Counted from the stretch's first letter, positions 45,180-57,551 are shown. The stretch is 64,000 nucleotides of DNA from Atriophallophorus winterbourni (GCA_013407085.1 JACCGJ010014427.1:1-64000), one strand, 5' to 3'. A program made the numbers and translations. The notes: generated by a model not told the origin, from the sequence alone.

Positions 45180-45830
45180 AAAGAAATTCCTTCGCAATAA
45201 CAAAGGCTCAGTTACTACTGTGCAATTATTACCATGTTGATCCTGTTTAATGATGTAGTTTATCTTATCTGAATTTTCCGATGCCCTAGCGTTCATTAAT
45301 TTAGATAATGCTTTCTGTTTTTTACTAGATTTGAGGGCTGTAGACTCATCAGAAATCAGTTTATGGTTCATAATTTGTACTAGTTTGTCACATAATTCAT
45401 ACGCGTGCAAAAGGGAGAATATGTCATGCTTATTACGAGCATATGATGTCAAATAAGCAATGCGTTTTTCTAACTTATGAGCTTTACTCAGTTTGGGGTG
45501 CCTAGCATGTCTGGTAGTAGATTTCTGTAGTAACTCAACAAGTTTATTATGAAAGATTTTGGAGGTTACATTAAAATTGTCAGGAAGGAAAAATTCAGTC
45601 CAATCTTCGTTTCTTATGAGGTTTTTAAAGATTTTCCAATCTATGTGAGTAATTATATGTGGCTTTTTAACACTAGTTATTATGCTATTGCAACTCAATT
45701 CAAAAGATATAATGTTATNNNNNNNNNNNNNNNNNNNNAATAATAATAATAATAATAATAATATATTCTTGGTAAACCAAGGCATGCAAAACATGATCAG
45801 GTTATCAATGTGTACAAAATAAATAAATTA
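45180..45830 (-). mobile_element. LINE fragment of the (TTA)n-tailed family, with assembly gap
   Basis: Minus-strand sequence 45718-45180 is a close copy of 24310-24850 (HIITHIDWKIFKNLIRNEDW, TTRHARHPKLSKAHKLEKR). At 45739-45830 the inverted 3' end of the same family (tail, then TATATTCTTGG) lies on the other side of 20 Ns. A LINE tail next to LINE interior means two insertions or a wrong join at the gap. Confidence 0.8.
45719..45738. other. Assembly gap (20 N)
   Basis: Placeholder Ns beside an AAT-repeat tail; the true length is unknown. Confidence 0.98.
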
Positions 45831-46089
45831 TAAAATGACCTTATCAATCGGAATTTTTGAACATTTTGCTGATTAATAAAGGATGGTAAATTTACAAGGG
45901 TAAGAAAGTTAACTTTTTTTTCGCGCAATGTCACACAGTAATAAAGTTCCATCTAGATTGCATCGAAATAATCAAATGAAGGGGATGCGATTAAATTCTG
46001 GAGCAGGGGTTGAAAGAAAAGAAAATAACGGAAAAAAAATTATGGAGGAAATAGTGCGTGTGAAGATATAATTGTCACAGTAAAAATAA

Positions 46090-46620
46090 ATTTTCGAAAT
46101 AAAGAAAGTTCCTATATATATATAAATTGACTTCTTCGGAATGATGGTGGGTGTGTTTGAAAAAAAAGCACATGGAAATCCGAAGTTTAATTGAAAAAAA
46201 TTTAGAAAATGGAGGGGAAAAGAAGAGATTGTGGTTTAAATTGCATGAGGTTTGGGCCGGTTGTACGATCCAGGAAAGTCGAAGAATTGTCAAATCAGGG
46301 AAACCAAAACTATTCGCCAGTATGGATTTCGTTTCATGTAGAAGAATCAGTTTTACGCGGAAGAAGCAAGGACCAGTATCGGAGTTGGTTTCGGAGTCGG
46401 AGACACTGGAATACGATCGAAAATATTCTCTTCACCATCATGGTGAGAGGTTATCGGTGTGAAATTTAACATTTTATATAAACGATAAAAAAATCACAAA
46501 AAAGACAATATTTTTTGGCATTTTTAGCGTTTTTTTTGTTTTTTATAATAAATACGTTATGTAAAAAACATGTTTTTATGCATAAATGGGTTTAAAGTAA
46601 GCAGATAACGGTTGAGGATA
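46090..46620 (-). repeat. Dispersed repeat X, copy 2 (inverted)
   Basis: Reverse complement shows the same block order as 44390-45170 and 50805-51560, including CTCTCACCATGATGGTGAAG shared with 51085-51110. Confidence 0.6.
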
Positions 46621-46763
46621 TAGTCATATGGTAAAAATGATCATAAAACGCTCGGTTATGATGAAGATGTCTAACAACATATCTAAGGTCGGACAAACTG
46701 ACACTTGCCTGGCCAGATATCCAAAGAATACAATAGGACATCATGATAAACTAAAATGTGGAA

Positions 46764-47560
46764 TTAGAAACCTGGGATCCCATGAGAGTATAGAATGTCT
46801 AGGGAAGAGTTTATCTTAAGGATTCGGGAAAGTGAGTGAACGGTAAGGGTTTCTACAAGCGTTTTAAATTTTCCTGTAGATGTGCACATACGGAAATGAA
46901 GAGGAAGGGAATTCCAAAATTGTGCATATCTAACTAAGAAGAAGTTACGTCTAACTTTAGTGCGAGACATAGGGATATTCAACATCCTTGCTCGATTGCG
47001 CAGATCATATCGGATATAATCGTGAAAGCGCATGCCAGACTGAAGCTTAATTCGTTGCTGGGTAATGATTCGGAAGAAAAGAAGCAGATTGAGACGAATT
47101 CTGCGTAGCCATATTGGTTCGACATTCAGCAAATTACACCTTTCAAGATAAGGCAAGGGGTTTGAATAGCCCAAAGTTATTTTGCTGAAAGTACGTTGAA
47201 GTCTCTCTAAGAGAAACAATCACGCCTACCCATGTGAGAATAGATAATATTACAATAATCGAGAATTGGTAGGACCTTCATCTTATATAGTGCTATTTTA
47301 CTCTCGCGTAAGAGGAATTTATGGTTAATCAGGCTAAAGTTTTGTCTTGCTCTCGCAATGAGGTGTCTGGCTTGTTCATTAAAATTGAGAGAAGAGGAGT
47401 ATCTAAATCCAAGGTCCTTAATTTCTGCAGAAGGTGTGATGGTTGAGCCATTTATCGTGAGTGTGCTAGAAGGGATTGAACAACGTGATCCCATATATTG
47501 TGTCTTAGAAGCAGAAAATTCTAATCCCCATTGTTCGTTATCTGACGTTAAGAATTGTTT
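46764..47560 (-). pseudogene. LINE reverse transcriptase C-terminal half
   Basis: Minus-strand frames 47494-47207 and 47219-46764 read KDLGFRYSSSLNFNEQARHL, LPILDYCNIIYSHMGRRD, NVEPIWLRRIRLNLLLFFRI and LVRYAQFWNSLPLHFRMC. They match 49635-50366 on the plus strand closely. A small frameshift near 47213 separates them. Confidence 0.88.
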
Positions 47561-47725
47561 TTCTTACAAACTGTAATTTCGCTTTCATTATCAAACGGAT
47601 GAAATGTTTAAAAATTCCGCTCGCTTCGGCCATTTGTACTATCTCATTTTACCATTGTTGTGAAAATTTTGATAGCCTGATAATGTATTGCATGCATTGG
47701 TTGACCAAAAATATATTGTTATCAT
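47561..47725 (+). repeat. LINE 3' UTR end fragment
   Basis: TCGCTTCGGCCATTTGTACT and GACCAAAAATATATTGTTAT resemble 51655-51755, the 3' end of the (TTA)n-tailed family. Confidence 0.5.
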
Positions 47726-48900
47726 TATCGAATGCAAATAGTGCTATTTAATTGTACAAGAACAATGATAATCATTGATCGTGAAAAGAGTGCTTGGATA
47801 TATAAGAATAATATTTTTTACTTATATGTCCAAGAGGCAGGTATGCACGAAGCCACCTTCATCTACTGCTTGCAACCAGTAGTTCATTGTCCGTGAGTTG
47901 CACAGAAAATTTGGTGCGTCCAAATATGGTAGCACGTTGATAGTATGTGTTAAATCTTTATCGTCAATAGGCTGCACTGTGAGCACAGGACTGAAAATGG
48001 ATTATGAGTCAATCCTGTGATCTAACTTTCTAGCTATAAAATGGGCATTAAAAGCGTTCATCACAAATTTCAGCAAGAACTTTGTCTGCCAACATGTAAA
48101 ATAACTTTTCGACTGTATCAGCAAATTCCTTGATAAATAATATCTCACTAGGTTGATGAAGAGAAACGTTTGCTCTCATCACCAGTCTTAGTTACAAGAA
48201 CATATGAACCCGATTGACGATCGTTCGACGTATAATCTTCTTTCATATACGAGGAGGATATCACCGGATAAAAAGTACTAACATTGCCATAGTTCTTGCT
48301 AAAATTTGTGTACCCATACTCATCATCTCAACTCGCATTTAATTAGGTTTTGAGGCTTTTTTTATACACTTTTCGTTCAAATCCCTTGGCCTCAATACTA
48401 ATTCGATTTTATATCCCATTTACTTTTGTATATTAACTCATATTTATTAGTGTTAAACTCCAACATTTCTGCACATTCTCACAAAAAACGTTTGTGCTGA
48501 TATTTCGTGGTGTCGAAATCATTGAACGCAAATGTTTAAAAACGTGTCGCTTATTAACGTTGGCGTGTCAATAAAGATAATGAATAATTTCTTAACGGCA
48601 AATATCGCTATCATAATGCTTAAATAATTTTAGAGAACTTCGATATTTCTTGCATAAGTTACGACGGAGCTAGCATAATTCTTGCTTTGTATTGCTCAAT
48701 GTCGCTGTATTGGGATCGTCTATGCCACAGCCTTTTGCTGAGGTTGATTTCACATTATAAAATGTCGAGGACGGTTTGACAAAAAAATGTACTTTGTACT
48801 TTTTCCAAAACGATGCTATCAGTTTGTTTACGGTTATTGAAGAGGGGTATGGTTAACCGTTAATAAAGTTGTAACTCAAAGTGTGGGAGTCTAAATAAAT
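47726..48900. other. No recognisable feature
   Basis: AT-rich sequence; no domain, terminal repeat or long frame. Confidence 0.4.
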
Positions 48901-48901
48901 T

Positions 48902-50366
48902 ATGAATCATATTTACCCTCTGCTTCGTATTTGTGATCGCGTCATATATATGGAAACATGGAAACATTCTGTCATTGCACCTCGGCTTGAAACATGGAAT
49001 TCGCACATCGTCAGTAATTATCGCCTAATTAATCACACACTTTTTCTCTCTAAGCTTTTCGAAAAGTTGATTTATGAACGCATTAATAGCTCACTTGGGC
49101 CCAAACGCTTTCTCTACATTTCAACATGGCTTTTTAAATCAGAAGTCCTGCATTACCTGTCTGCTGGAATATTTGGACCATATAACGGCTTCCATAGATC
49201 ATGGATTAGCTGTACTGACAGTTTTCTTGGACATTAACGAAGCATTTGATAAGGTTCCTCATTCTCTTCTTCTTCGAAAATTATCATCACTTGGTATTTT
49301 CGGGTCTCTATCTAATTGGTTCTTTTCATATCATTCTGATCGCACCTTCTCCGTTTCCGTTAATCGCATATCCTCTGAAACACAACCTATACCAAGTGGA
49401 GTCATTCAGAGTAGCGTACTAGGTCCCCTCCAGTTTCTTATATATAATAATGATGTGCAAGATTTCGTGAGAAACTCAAAGCTTTTTATCTTTGCGGATG
49501 ATATTGAACTTGTTTTAGCTTTTCCAGCCATAGTGATATCACAGGCTATCAACTCTCTCAACGACTATCTTTCAACCCTTTCAAGTTGGGGCTGACAATG
49601 GGGTTCAGAATTCACAGCTCTGAAGACGCAATTCATGTGTATACGCTGCTCAATACCCCCCGGTAGTATTATTCTCAATAATACACCACTCGCACCTTCT
49701 AACGAAATCAAAGACTTAGGATTTAGATATTCTTCATCTCTCAATTTCAACGAACAAGTAAGATTTCTCATAGCAAGAGCTAGACAGAATTTTGGTCTGA
49801 TAAATCAAAAATTCCTCCTTCGTGAAAGTAGAATAAGTCTATATAAAATGAAAGTATTACCGCTCTTTGACTACTTTAATAAAGACTACTTCCACATCGC
49901 TAGGCGTGACTGTATTCTCTTAGAAAGCCTTCAACGTAGAATTAGCAAAATCATGTTAGGCTATTCTAATCCTTTATCTTATAAATTAAGATGCAATCTA
50001 CTAGACATTGACCCGCTATGGTTACGCAGAATTCGCCTTAATCTTTTTCTTTTCTTCCGAATCATTACAGAACACCAAGTTAAGCTTGGATCTACCATGC
50101 GCTTCCAAGATTGCGAACGTTCTGTACGACGTAACCGAATGAGGCTATTACATATGCTTTTACTCGCACTAAAGTTCGACCAAACATTTTTTTCAATTAG
50201 GTATGCGCATCTTTGGAATTCTCTTCCACTCCATTTTCGCATGTGCACATCAACAGATAAATTTAAAACACTCGTAGATTCTCTTACTGCTTCATCGCTA
50301 TGCGAAATTCTCAAAATAAACACTTCTATAGACAATATATTTTGTCACGGTATTCCTAGTTATTGA
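48902..50366 (+). pseudogene. LINE reverse transcriptase, (TTA)n-tailed family
   Basis: ETWNSHIVSNYRLINHT and FEKLIYERIN start it. After a frameshift come FQHGFLNQKSCITCLLEYLD, LTVFLDINEAFDKVPHSLLL, SGVIQSSVLGPLQFLIY and the catalytic IFADDIELVLA (49074-49595). After a stop at 49594 the C-terminus runs in another frame (49635-50366) to AHLWNSLPLHFRMCTS. It is 5'-truncated and inactive. Confidence 0.9.
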
Positions 50367-50489
50367 ACCAATTGTAAGTATTTTGTACATTAGAACATGT
50401 ATAGAACTGTTCACAATGTCCGAAATACATGGAATTATTGAGTGTCAGGTTACTCAGGGTCTATGTATGTTACATCTATTTCTATTCCC

Positions 50490-50618
50490 CCCTCTCATAT
50501 CTGTCTAGGCCTAGGCAACCTGACAGTATCTTAGCCCACGTGCAGTCTCTGACTGTGCGGCACTTTGCCTGGATCAGGCTTGTGCTTTCATACATACATC
50601 ATACATACATCAGAACCT
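50490..50618 (-). repeat. Short interspersed repeat, copy 8 (inverted)
   Basis: CTCATATCTGTCTAGGCCTA, GGCAACCTGACAGTATCTTA, CTGACTGTGCGGCACTTTGC, GATCAGGCTTGTGCTTTCAT, then CATACATACATC. One of the best-preserved copies, inserted in the LINE 3' UTR region. Confidence 0.85.
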
Positions 50619-50804
50619 GGGACTAGTATTATATGTACCTTTACTTGTTGTATCTCTTTAGGCTTATCTTATTCCCTTTTGTTTAAACATAGTTATCCTT
50701 ATTGTTCCAATTCAGGTTTCTATCGTAAACAAATGTCTCTGTAGAAAAAATTTCAAAACATCTAAAAAAATTATTTTTCTGATTATCTTTTTATAACGCT
50801 GCTG

Positions 50805-51560
50805 TAGTGTCAGGTTACATAGGGTCTATGCATATCTCGTCATAGGTTGGAACTTGCATCACATTTGTCTATTTGTCACATTGCCTTTCATTACATTTTC
50901 TATACACCATTATGTATATATCTGTCTTTTATTTCATATGAGGCTTATGAATGTCAGATTTTCATCCAAACTTGCATAACAATAAAATCTACCAAAAAAA
51001 TAAAAAAATAAAAAAAAATGAAAATCATTATGTTTTTAATGTACATTCTTATTTTTTTGGATGATGAACTACTTCACTTTGATGACCTCTCACCATGATG
51101 GTGAAGAGAATATCTTTTATTTTATTCCAGTGTCTTCGAATACAGAACCATCACTGAAACTGGCTCGAAATCTATCCGCCCGAGATTTGTTCCATTTGCG
51201 ATTCACTCTCCTGAAAATAACGAAAACCCGGTTAGGGAAAACATTTTGGTTCGATTCGTCGACAATTCTTCAAGAGTATTGGAGTACACAGTGTACCCTA
51301 TCCCCCTGCTATTAACCATACCCTCTCTCATCACCCAGAATTTCTCAGATATTCTTATTCTGATGGATTTCTGTTCCCTTTTCCATCTTCTCAACCAATC
51401 TTTCCGTAAAAAAACATGACTTGATGCATATATAATTTATTTATCAATTTGTTTTATGACAATTTATTACAATTCACTCCACTTTTTCCATAATTACCTT
51501 CCATCTATGTTCTCCATGTTTTCCCATCCTTGCAATTCGTAAATTCTGACAAAATTTAAA
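50805..51560 (+). repeat. Dispersed repeat X, copy 3
   Basis: Parallel to 44390-45170. It lies between the LINE coding end (50366) and a LINE 3' end (51570-51755), so it could be part of a long LINE 3' UTR. Confidence 0.6.
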
Positions 51561-51569
51561 TGACACCTT

Positions 51570-51760
51570 ACTGTTATTAGACATTAAAATTTTTTCTTAC
51601 TTACTGTATATTCGTTCCCATTATTGAACGGAAAAAATGTTCAAAAATCCTGCTCACTTCGGTCATTTGCACTGTTATATTTTCTTATGCTGTTCCGATT
51701 TCGATAAACTGATCAGGTATCACATGCCTTGGATGTCCAAGAATATATATTATTTTTATA
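51570..51760 (+). repeat. LINE 3' end of the (TTA)n-tailed family
   Basis: GATCAGGTATCACATGCCTT, GGATGTCCAAGAATATATAT then a degenerate T/A tail; matches the end of the LINE at 26.9 kb. Confidence 0.65.
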
Positions 51761-52090
51761 TGCTTGTTGAATGTAAGCAATGCAGAATATCTAAACCCAA
51801 GATCTCGTGGGCAGTCAATAATTTTGATGAGCTTACTATTAAGAAGGATTTATATATCAGGTATTGTAGATCTTGAAGGTACGAACTTGGATTTATCTAC
51901 AGAGAATGGGAGACCATTAATTTTATCCCAGTTGGATAATGCAGTCAAATCTTTGTTCAGCCTGGCAGTGTAAGTTTGTGCTTTTGAAATGGAAAGGAAA
52001 TGACTACTTCCATGTCGTCTGCAAACAAGAATTTGTTACAACCACGGGTTCTGTGCCCAAGGTTGTTTGTATGTAGTTGCATTCAACTAA
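51761..52090 (-). pseudogene. LINE reverse transcriptase fragment
   Basis: Minus strand: GCNKFLFADDMEVVISFPF, then after a frameshift LNKDLTALSNWDKINGLPFS. This is the FADD block and the segment just after it. It lies tail-to-tail with the LINE 3' end before it. Confidence 0.75.
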
Positions 52091-52094
52091 ACTT

Positions 52095-54225
52095 TCGCTA
52101 TAAGCATGTTGCACACAAATGCATGCAATGTGCAAATTAAATTGATAAAACTAAAGCAGAAAGTCACTTAAACTAAATCTAGGATAAAAGGTTAATCTGA
52201 GACCTGTCTCCAAGGTACGGATGCTATTCCTGCAGGTATTCTGGAAGACTTATAAAGCACCTTATCTTATAGATGAGAATGTAAACGTGGAAGATGAGAA
52301 GTAATACATCTAGAATATGGTAATTAATGCCAAGACTCTCGCATCAGAATAATATATAATGTCATCAAATTGGTCTTAAAATTATTCACCAAAGGAACGT
52401 TTTTCTCTCTCGCATTTGGCTCTTTCTAAAGTTCACTTAGCGTCTTGAAGTGGAGGACCATGAACGAAGGGAATGAATTGCTATGTTGCTCAGAACTGAA
52501 CCACGAGTTTAATTGACAAGTGATTTTAAAATATGAATATTGTCTGAGAAATTCAGAAGATCTCAAATAGAATTTTACTGGTCAATCTTGATTGGCTACA
52601 CTCCAGTGCGCTTTATTATCACGTGAGTGAGTATAATAATTACATGGATGGACACTAACCATCCACACTGTAACTCGTTCTGTCGATGTGACGTACAAAA
52701 CATATCTCATGACTTTTCTTCGGTGAAAAGTGACAATGTCACCACACTTTCAGTATCAATTCCTTGCTTCCAAAAGCCATCAGAAAAATACCGGCGTGGT
52801 ATAACCCAAGTTAATTAATACGCCATACGGTTTCTAGCTTCAATATGTCACTGGTTCTCTGAAGCCGAACATTGAAATTAATTGATCAATAATTAACCAT
52901 AATATCATAGGTCTTCAAGACTTATACTGTCCTTTTTGACATTTACGGCAGAAAAATAAGTTACCTTGATGGACTTCTGTGGTGCGACGCGACATTGATA
53001 GGCGAGACCAATACTGGCAGAGATACATAGCCTCCCTAACAAACTGAAACTGGCTACCATAAAAACTCAGTAAAACTACAACGACTTAAGCGAAGTTTCG
53101 AAACTTGACTTGCAAAATCTGCTTATAAATTTAGAATAAGTTTCTCTGCTGTTTTTCATTTATGGGTAACGCAAGGGAGCACATAATTACCCTGAATCTA
53201 CACAACAACAAAAAAGCTACTTGCGACTCCGACAAGGCAGTAGATTGCTCAATTATTTCCAAAGTGTACATTAAATGGGTTAAGGTAATGCGACTCCTAT
53301 GGTCACACATCCTGCTACTGTAAACAACATTTTTATACGCATGATAGTTTTTTGCATTAAAGATGTACTATACTATTCACCGAAAAACATTTTGAAGATG
53401 TCTCATTTTATCTCTCAGATCTCTGCTACGTTTTTCCAAGAAATGTGGTTGAATGGGGTGAGATTCAAACAAGACGGTGCTATAAAAATAAGTAAGGGTT
53501 TTTATCTGGACGCGCCTCTGTCAACGCGCGTGACAGACGTAATTCAAGAATTCAACGGAGCCGGCTAATCCACCTATGAAGACAGCTTCACAAAAGTAAC
53601 ACTAAATCGATGTTCTACAGAATCTAGACAAAATTAAATTAAGTGGACTCGAAGGCAGGCATCCAATAATTGACAATGCATGTTTCAACACGACCCTCTC
53701 AATGAATGTCGAATGTTTCACAACTTCTGCGCCTTTTAGGTAAGGTTTCCAAGACGCTGAACAACAGCGGTCTATAAGAGGTCTTATATTTGAAGTTTCC
53801 TAAGGCTTTCAAATCAGTCAGTCAGACATTTCTAATGTTCAAGCCAGCGGCAAAATAAATATCTGATATTTTTCACTACCTGATAACCAGTTTACTTCGT
53901 TATTGATCCTCACCGCTCCGTGCATTTGATGATAGTTCTGATATCACAATGCAACTAGTGGGGTCCCAAAGTGTTCAGCTATAGGCTTAATATTCTTTAT
54001 TATATTCATTGTTGATTTGTAACTTCGATTGTTATTGTTTCGTGTTCGCAGATTATATATAACTTACAGGATCCAGTGATTATGAAGATCTGTTGAGACG
54101 TGGAAAAAGTTCATTAACTAGTTGCATAATTGGGATCTTCTTGTAAACTATAGTGAATAGTTTGTGTATTCTGCAGTAGACCAAAAATTGCAGTGACTGT
54201 TAACAGAAATAAGATTGATATTAAT
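52095..54225. other. AT-rich DNA without recognisable features
   Basis: The longest frame is 89 codons (53299-53568, plus); I recognise no domain in it and no splice context. Probably old decayed repeats. Confidence 0.4.
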
Positions 54226-54229
54226 TCTG

Positions 54230-54560
54230 ATCGGTGAGTCAAAAATATAGGAGTGTGGGGAATGTGAGCAACACATTTCTTTGGTCACCCATATGCTCCT
54301 GGAGTGCTTGACCAAGAATCACTTTGTGATCCTGCGTTTGAACATCGTGATCATTGTGCGAACCCTATGTAACACTGGCATTCAACTATAACTTTGTGTA
54401 CCACTTATCCACTGTTTCAAGGCTCACTGAACCTAATCTTACTGTCTCTACCTGCTGACCGCAAACGGCCAGAAACCGGTAGTGGTATGTAATTGCGGGG
54501 GATGTGAGCAATACATTACTATGATGTAGCTTCCTTCGAAAATCGTGTTGTCATTGTAAC
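54230..54560 (+). repeat. Dispersed repeat Y, copy 2
   Basis: Matches 43590-43860. The hairpin region reads CTGCTGACCGCAAACGG then CCAGAAACCGG, a variant of the other copy's CTGATGA...GAAACCG. Confidence 0.6.
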
Positions 54561-54564
54561 TGAA

Positions 54565-55650
54565 ACTGAATTTTACATGCAGCAATTATGAAAACAGTAT
54601 CAGACAAATCAACTACGAAATCTCAAAAGATTTGTGATGAAATTTTAAGGTATACGTTAACATACAAAAAACCTTTCATGAACGACATAAATTGCATTAA
54701 GAAAGTGTATAAACATATAGTTTTCTGGAGAATGATGAAATGTATATAATAGGATTTACCCGATTTAATTTTCTTAATTTAAATCACATTGATCTATTTT
54801 ATCTTACTAAGAAGCTCCATCACCTAAAATATTTAACCTCGTGGTAGCTTCCAGTATTGTGACGGAAATTGGTGTAAAATGATTCAATGTTTTGAATGCT
54901 TACCAATCATATTATAAATTAATATTTTAAAACTCATAGAACAATATATAATATTTAAATAGAATCAATCCGTTAAGCGTTCTCGGTGTCAGTACCACAA
55001 TTCATTGATTTAATATTATGAAATTCTGGAGGAAACATTTACTGGTGGAGAATACGAAATAAAATAAACGTGGAGAGAATAAATGACAGTTGTCGTGGAC
55101 GGGAACCGAAGGCCATGTATTGTTATCAGCACAAAGAATTTATCACACAGCAAACACGGCAAAGACGAGAAATTTAAATTATTTCATCTTGTTTCAAAAC
55201 AGTATTCCTGAAACAATTACTTGATTGCAGTATGTTGTAGTAGACTGACCACCACAATAATGTCCCCAAGAATGTTAGAGAAAAGACACAGGAGATGAAA
55301 GGTTTATCGCGGTAGTTAAAAGAGTGCACGAAGGTACATGGTAGCAATCGCGGAACACGAATCTCGGAAAGTGCATTATCATGGTCAATTGTTATGTACA
55401 GTAAAACAATGTTGTTACACAGCCCCCTTCCAAGAAGTCTGGACAGAGGAGACTTCTGATCAGGAATTGACAATTGAACTGGCCAAGCGGTGTCAGGTCG
55501 TTCCAGGCTGGAACATAGATTCTCAGCAACCAGTAACTTGGAAGTCAGCCAAGGCTCTTGATCTGCGTGGGCTGATTTTCGGTGGTGAACAAAGTTGTTG
55601 TTGGCCTCCGTGGGTCGATGTCGACCATGGATGTACATCACTTCGCATGA
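54565..55650. other. AT-rich DNA, then possible LINE 3' UTR
   Basis: No domain seen. The part from about 55170 may be the 3' UTR of the minus-strand LINE end at 55654-55935. Overlapping frames on both strands here are not convincing genes. Confidence 0.35.
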
Positions 55651-55653
55651 ATT

Positions 55654-55935
55654 TCATGTTTTGCAAGTTTTACAATGACTAAAGTGTCCGATTCGGGAGG
55701 AACAATCTCTCCCGCAGCGCTTGCAACGATAGTCCGAACTCTGTTGTATTGCGTCAGCTGCAGGCCGGCGGCGTGATCTGCGTTCAGCAGCCAAGAGCTG
55801 TATATGATCCTCCCCGGCTTGCAGACGACGCTTTACACAATGCCTCCAAAGGGAGCGGTCAAGAGCAAGTTCTTCCCAGATTGCAGGTGACCAAAGTAGG
55901 ATACACGAAAACCGATAAGTACTGAGCCGAGTCAC
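55654..55935 (-). pseudogene. LINE ORF C-terminus with C2H2-like zinc finger
   Basis: RSLWRHCVKRRLQAGEDH, then YRCKRCGRDCSSRIGHFSHC. A basic W-R-H-C segment followed by C..C...C...IG..SH is the usual C-terminal end of one group of trematode LINE polyproteins. The family differs from the CR1 and RTE copies elsewhere here. Confidence 0.6.
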
Positions 55936-56213
55936 GTCTCACTTGGGGTGAACGTGCTGCTAGCGGGAATCGCCAGTCTGGCATGGTCTTAGTATGAACC
56001 CAGTAGGAGCAGATGTAGGCACATCCGTAGGCTTGACAACGAAGAACCAGAAGCTTCGAAAACATAGTCCGTGCTGAGAAATTCCTGCACCCCGGGTCAA
56101 TGGCGAACGACCTTGCCTGCAGAAAGCTGAGTGGCGTGTAGTCGGGCTGGTAAGGACCTTGTCTGCTAAGTTTCGTGTTGGGCGGCGTGTGTTGATGGTA
56201 GGGGCTACCGGGA

Positions 56214-56530
56214 GGATGGCGACAGGCGTCGGCGCGGGGTGGCGCGTGCCACGATTTACAGAGCGGAAGGTGCATATGTAGTGGAACGGATACACGAAGA
56301 ATGCGTGTATTTCGGGCTACCGGATAGGATGGCGACAGGCGTCGGTGATCCGGGGGTGGCGCGTGCCACGATTTCCACAGCGGGAGGTACTTACGTACCG
56401 AGGGGATACACGAAGAATGCGTGTACTCCAGGTTACCGGATAGGATGGCGACAAGCTTCGGTGATCCGGGGGTGGCGCGTGCCACGTTTTCCAAAGCTGG
56501 AGGTGCATGTGTACCTGAGAAGTGAGAAGA
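56214..56530. repeat. Tandem repeat, about 113-116 bp units, nearly three copies
   Basis: Units start GGATGGCGACA at 56214, 56327 and 56443. Each contains GGTGGCGCGTGCCACG; the first two contain ATACACGAAGAATGCGTGTA. The third unit fades out near 56530. Confidence 0.85.
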
Positions 56531-56633
56531 AGAAAAACTCTGGTGCATGGGTTTATGGCTACGTCCGAGTTATAGTGAAGATGTACAAAAAGCATGCACG
56601 GGATATACCAAGCGATAATAACGTGTTCCCATC

Positions 56634-56786
56634 TTCCATTCACAGTTACACACGCCTGTGTTACTTACGAATCAATCCTGGTAGTGGTCGGTGTTTTCAT
56701 GCACACCTCCGAAAGAATCTGGGCACTCGTTTCGACTTGGTCGACTATCGCCCTGTGATACTGATACTGATACTGATACTGATACT
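56634..56786 (+). mobile_element. CR1-like LINE 3' end with (GATACT)5 tail
   Basis: Same sequence as the reverse complement of 1-130, ending in five GATACT units (56757-56786). A very short, 5'-truncated insertion; directly after it gypsy-derived sequence resumes. Confidence 0.8.
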
Positions 56787-56787
56787 G

Positions 56788-57420
56788 TTAAATACCCGCT
56801 GCATAAATCGCAAATGTGCCGTTTCGGACACTACTCACTGTGGAGATGGCCGATTGCGGGTAAATACACATGGCTATTATCAAATATGGTGGGGTTGCCA
56901 TGAAAGTCTCATGCTGCACGAACCCACTGGCTTTCAGCCATGCTACTTTTTCCGTAACAAACGTAACGCAAGCACGAATGTCAGGATGGGAAACATTGTG
57001 TATGGTGTGACGAATGCGCCGTCTAAAATCAGACAGGGTAAGTAGTCGGAAAGCGCTTTGCGATAGGTTGCAAAGGATATTTTTCGAGCCATCAGGCAAG
57101 GTGAGATGTGTGATGAAAGAGTATGCGTCCCAGAGCTGTGCGATGCCGGCATCGGTAGCTTGCACTACAGCGATTTCGCTGAGGTCGAGAGAGAGTGGCC
57201 AGTCTATCACACACGTAGAGATAGGAATTGTGGCACCAAAGATATATAGTATGTCAGTCGTAAAATGACTGGCAAAATCCTGGTGCATAGTCTCTCTAGG
57301 AGAGTACCTACCCGACGATCCATTGATTGATGTACGAGGGGCTTATAAGCAGTAAACAAAGTAAACTGTCTGCCCTGTAGATTGTGTTCTAACCCGACTT
57401 GTGAATTGATCAACAAGTGT
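56788..57420 (-). pseudogene. Gypsy (CsRn1-like) RNase H end and integrase zinc domain
   Basis: Minus strand: LQGRQFTLFTAYKPLVHQ (RNase H end), then IAVVQATDAGIAQLWDAYSF, LCNLSQSAFRLLTLSDFRRR and HNVSHPDIRACVTFV, matching the integrase N-terminal region of gypsy B (SHPGVRAT). It is cut off at 56787 by the LINE tail and has several frame breaks. Confidence 0.75.
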
Positions 57421-57551
57421 AGTTATGTGATGCATATGACGTTTTGATGTAAAAACGTGTTAAAGGAGGTAAAAATATTATCCTGATATAACGCCCATGT
57501 AAATCTGGAAAAGACATACCGGAAATAAATCTCGAATTGTGCGTGGATATT

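Noticed and set aside
53299..53568. 89-codon plus-strand frame in unannotated DNA
   Set aside because: No recognisable domain, no splice context and no homologue within the window; kept only as a note.
55338..55682. 114-codon plus-strand frame
   Set aside because: It overlaps a minus-strand frame of similar length and the end of a LINE; no domain recognised on either strand.
56239..57045. 268-codon plus-strand frame
   Set aside because: It runs through the tandem repeat, the LINE tail and antisense gypsy sequence, so it is a chance frame across three repeats.
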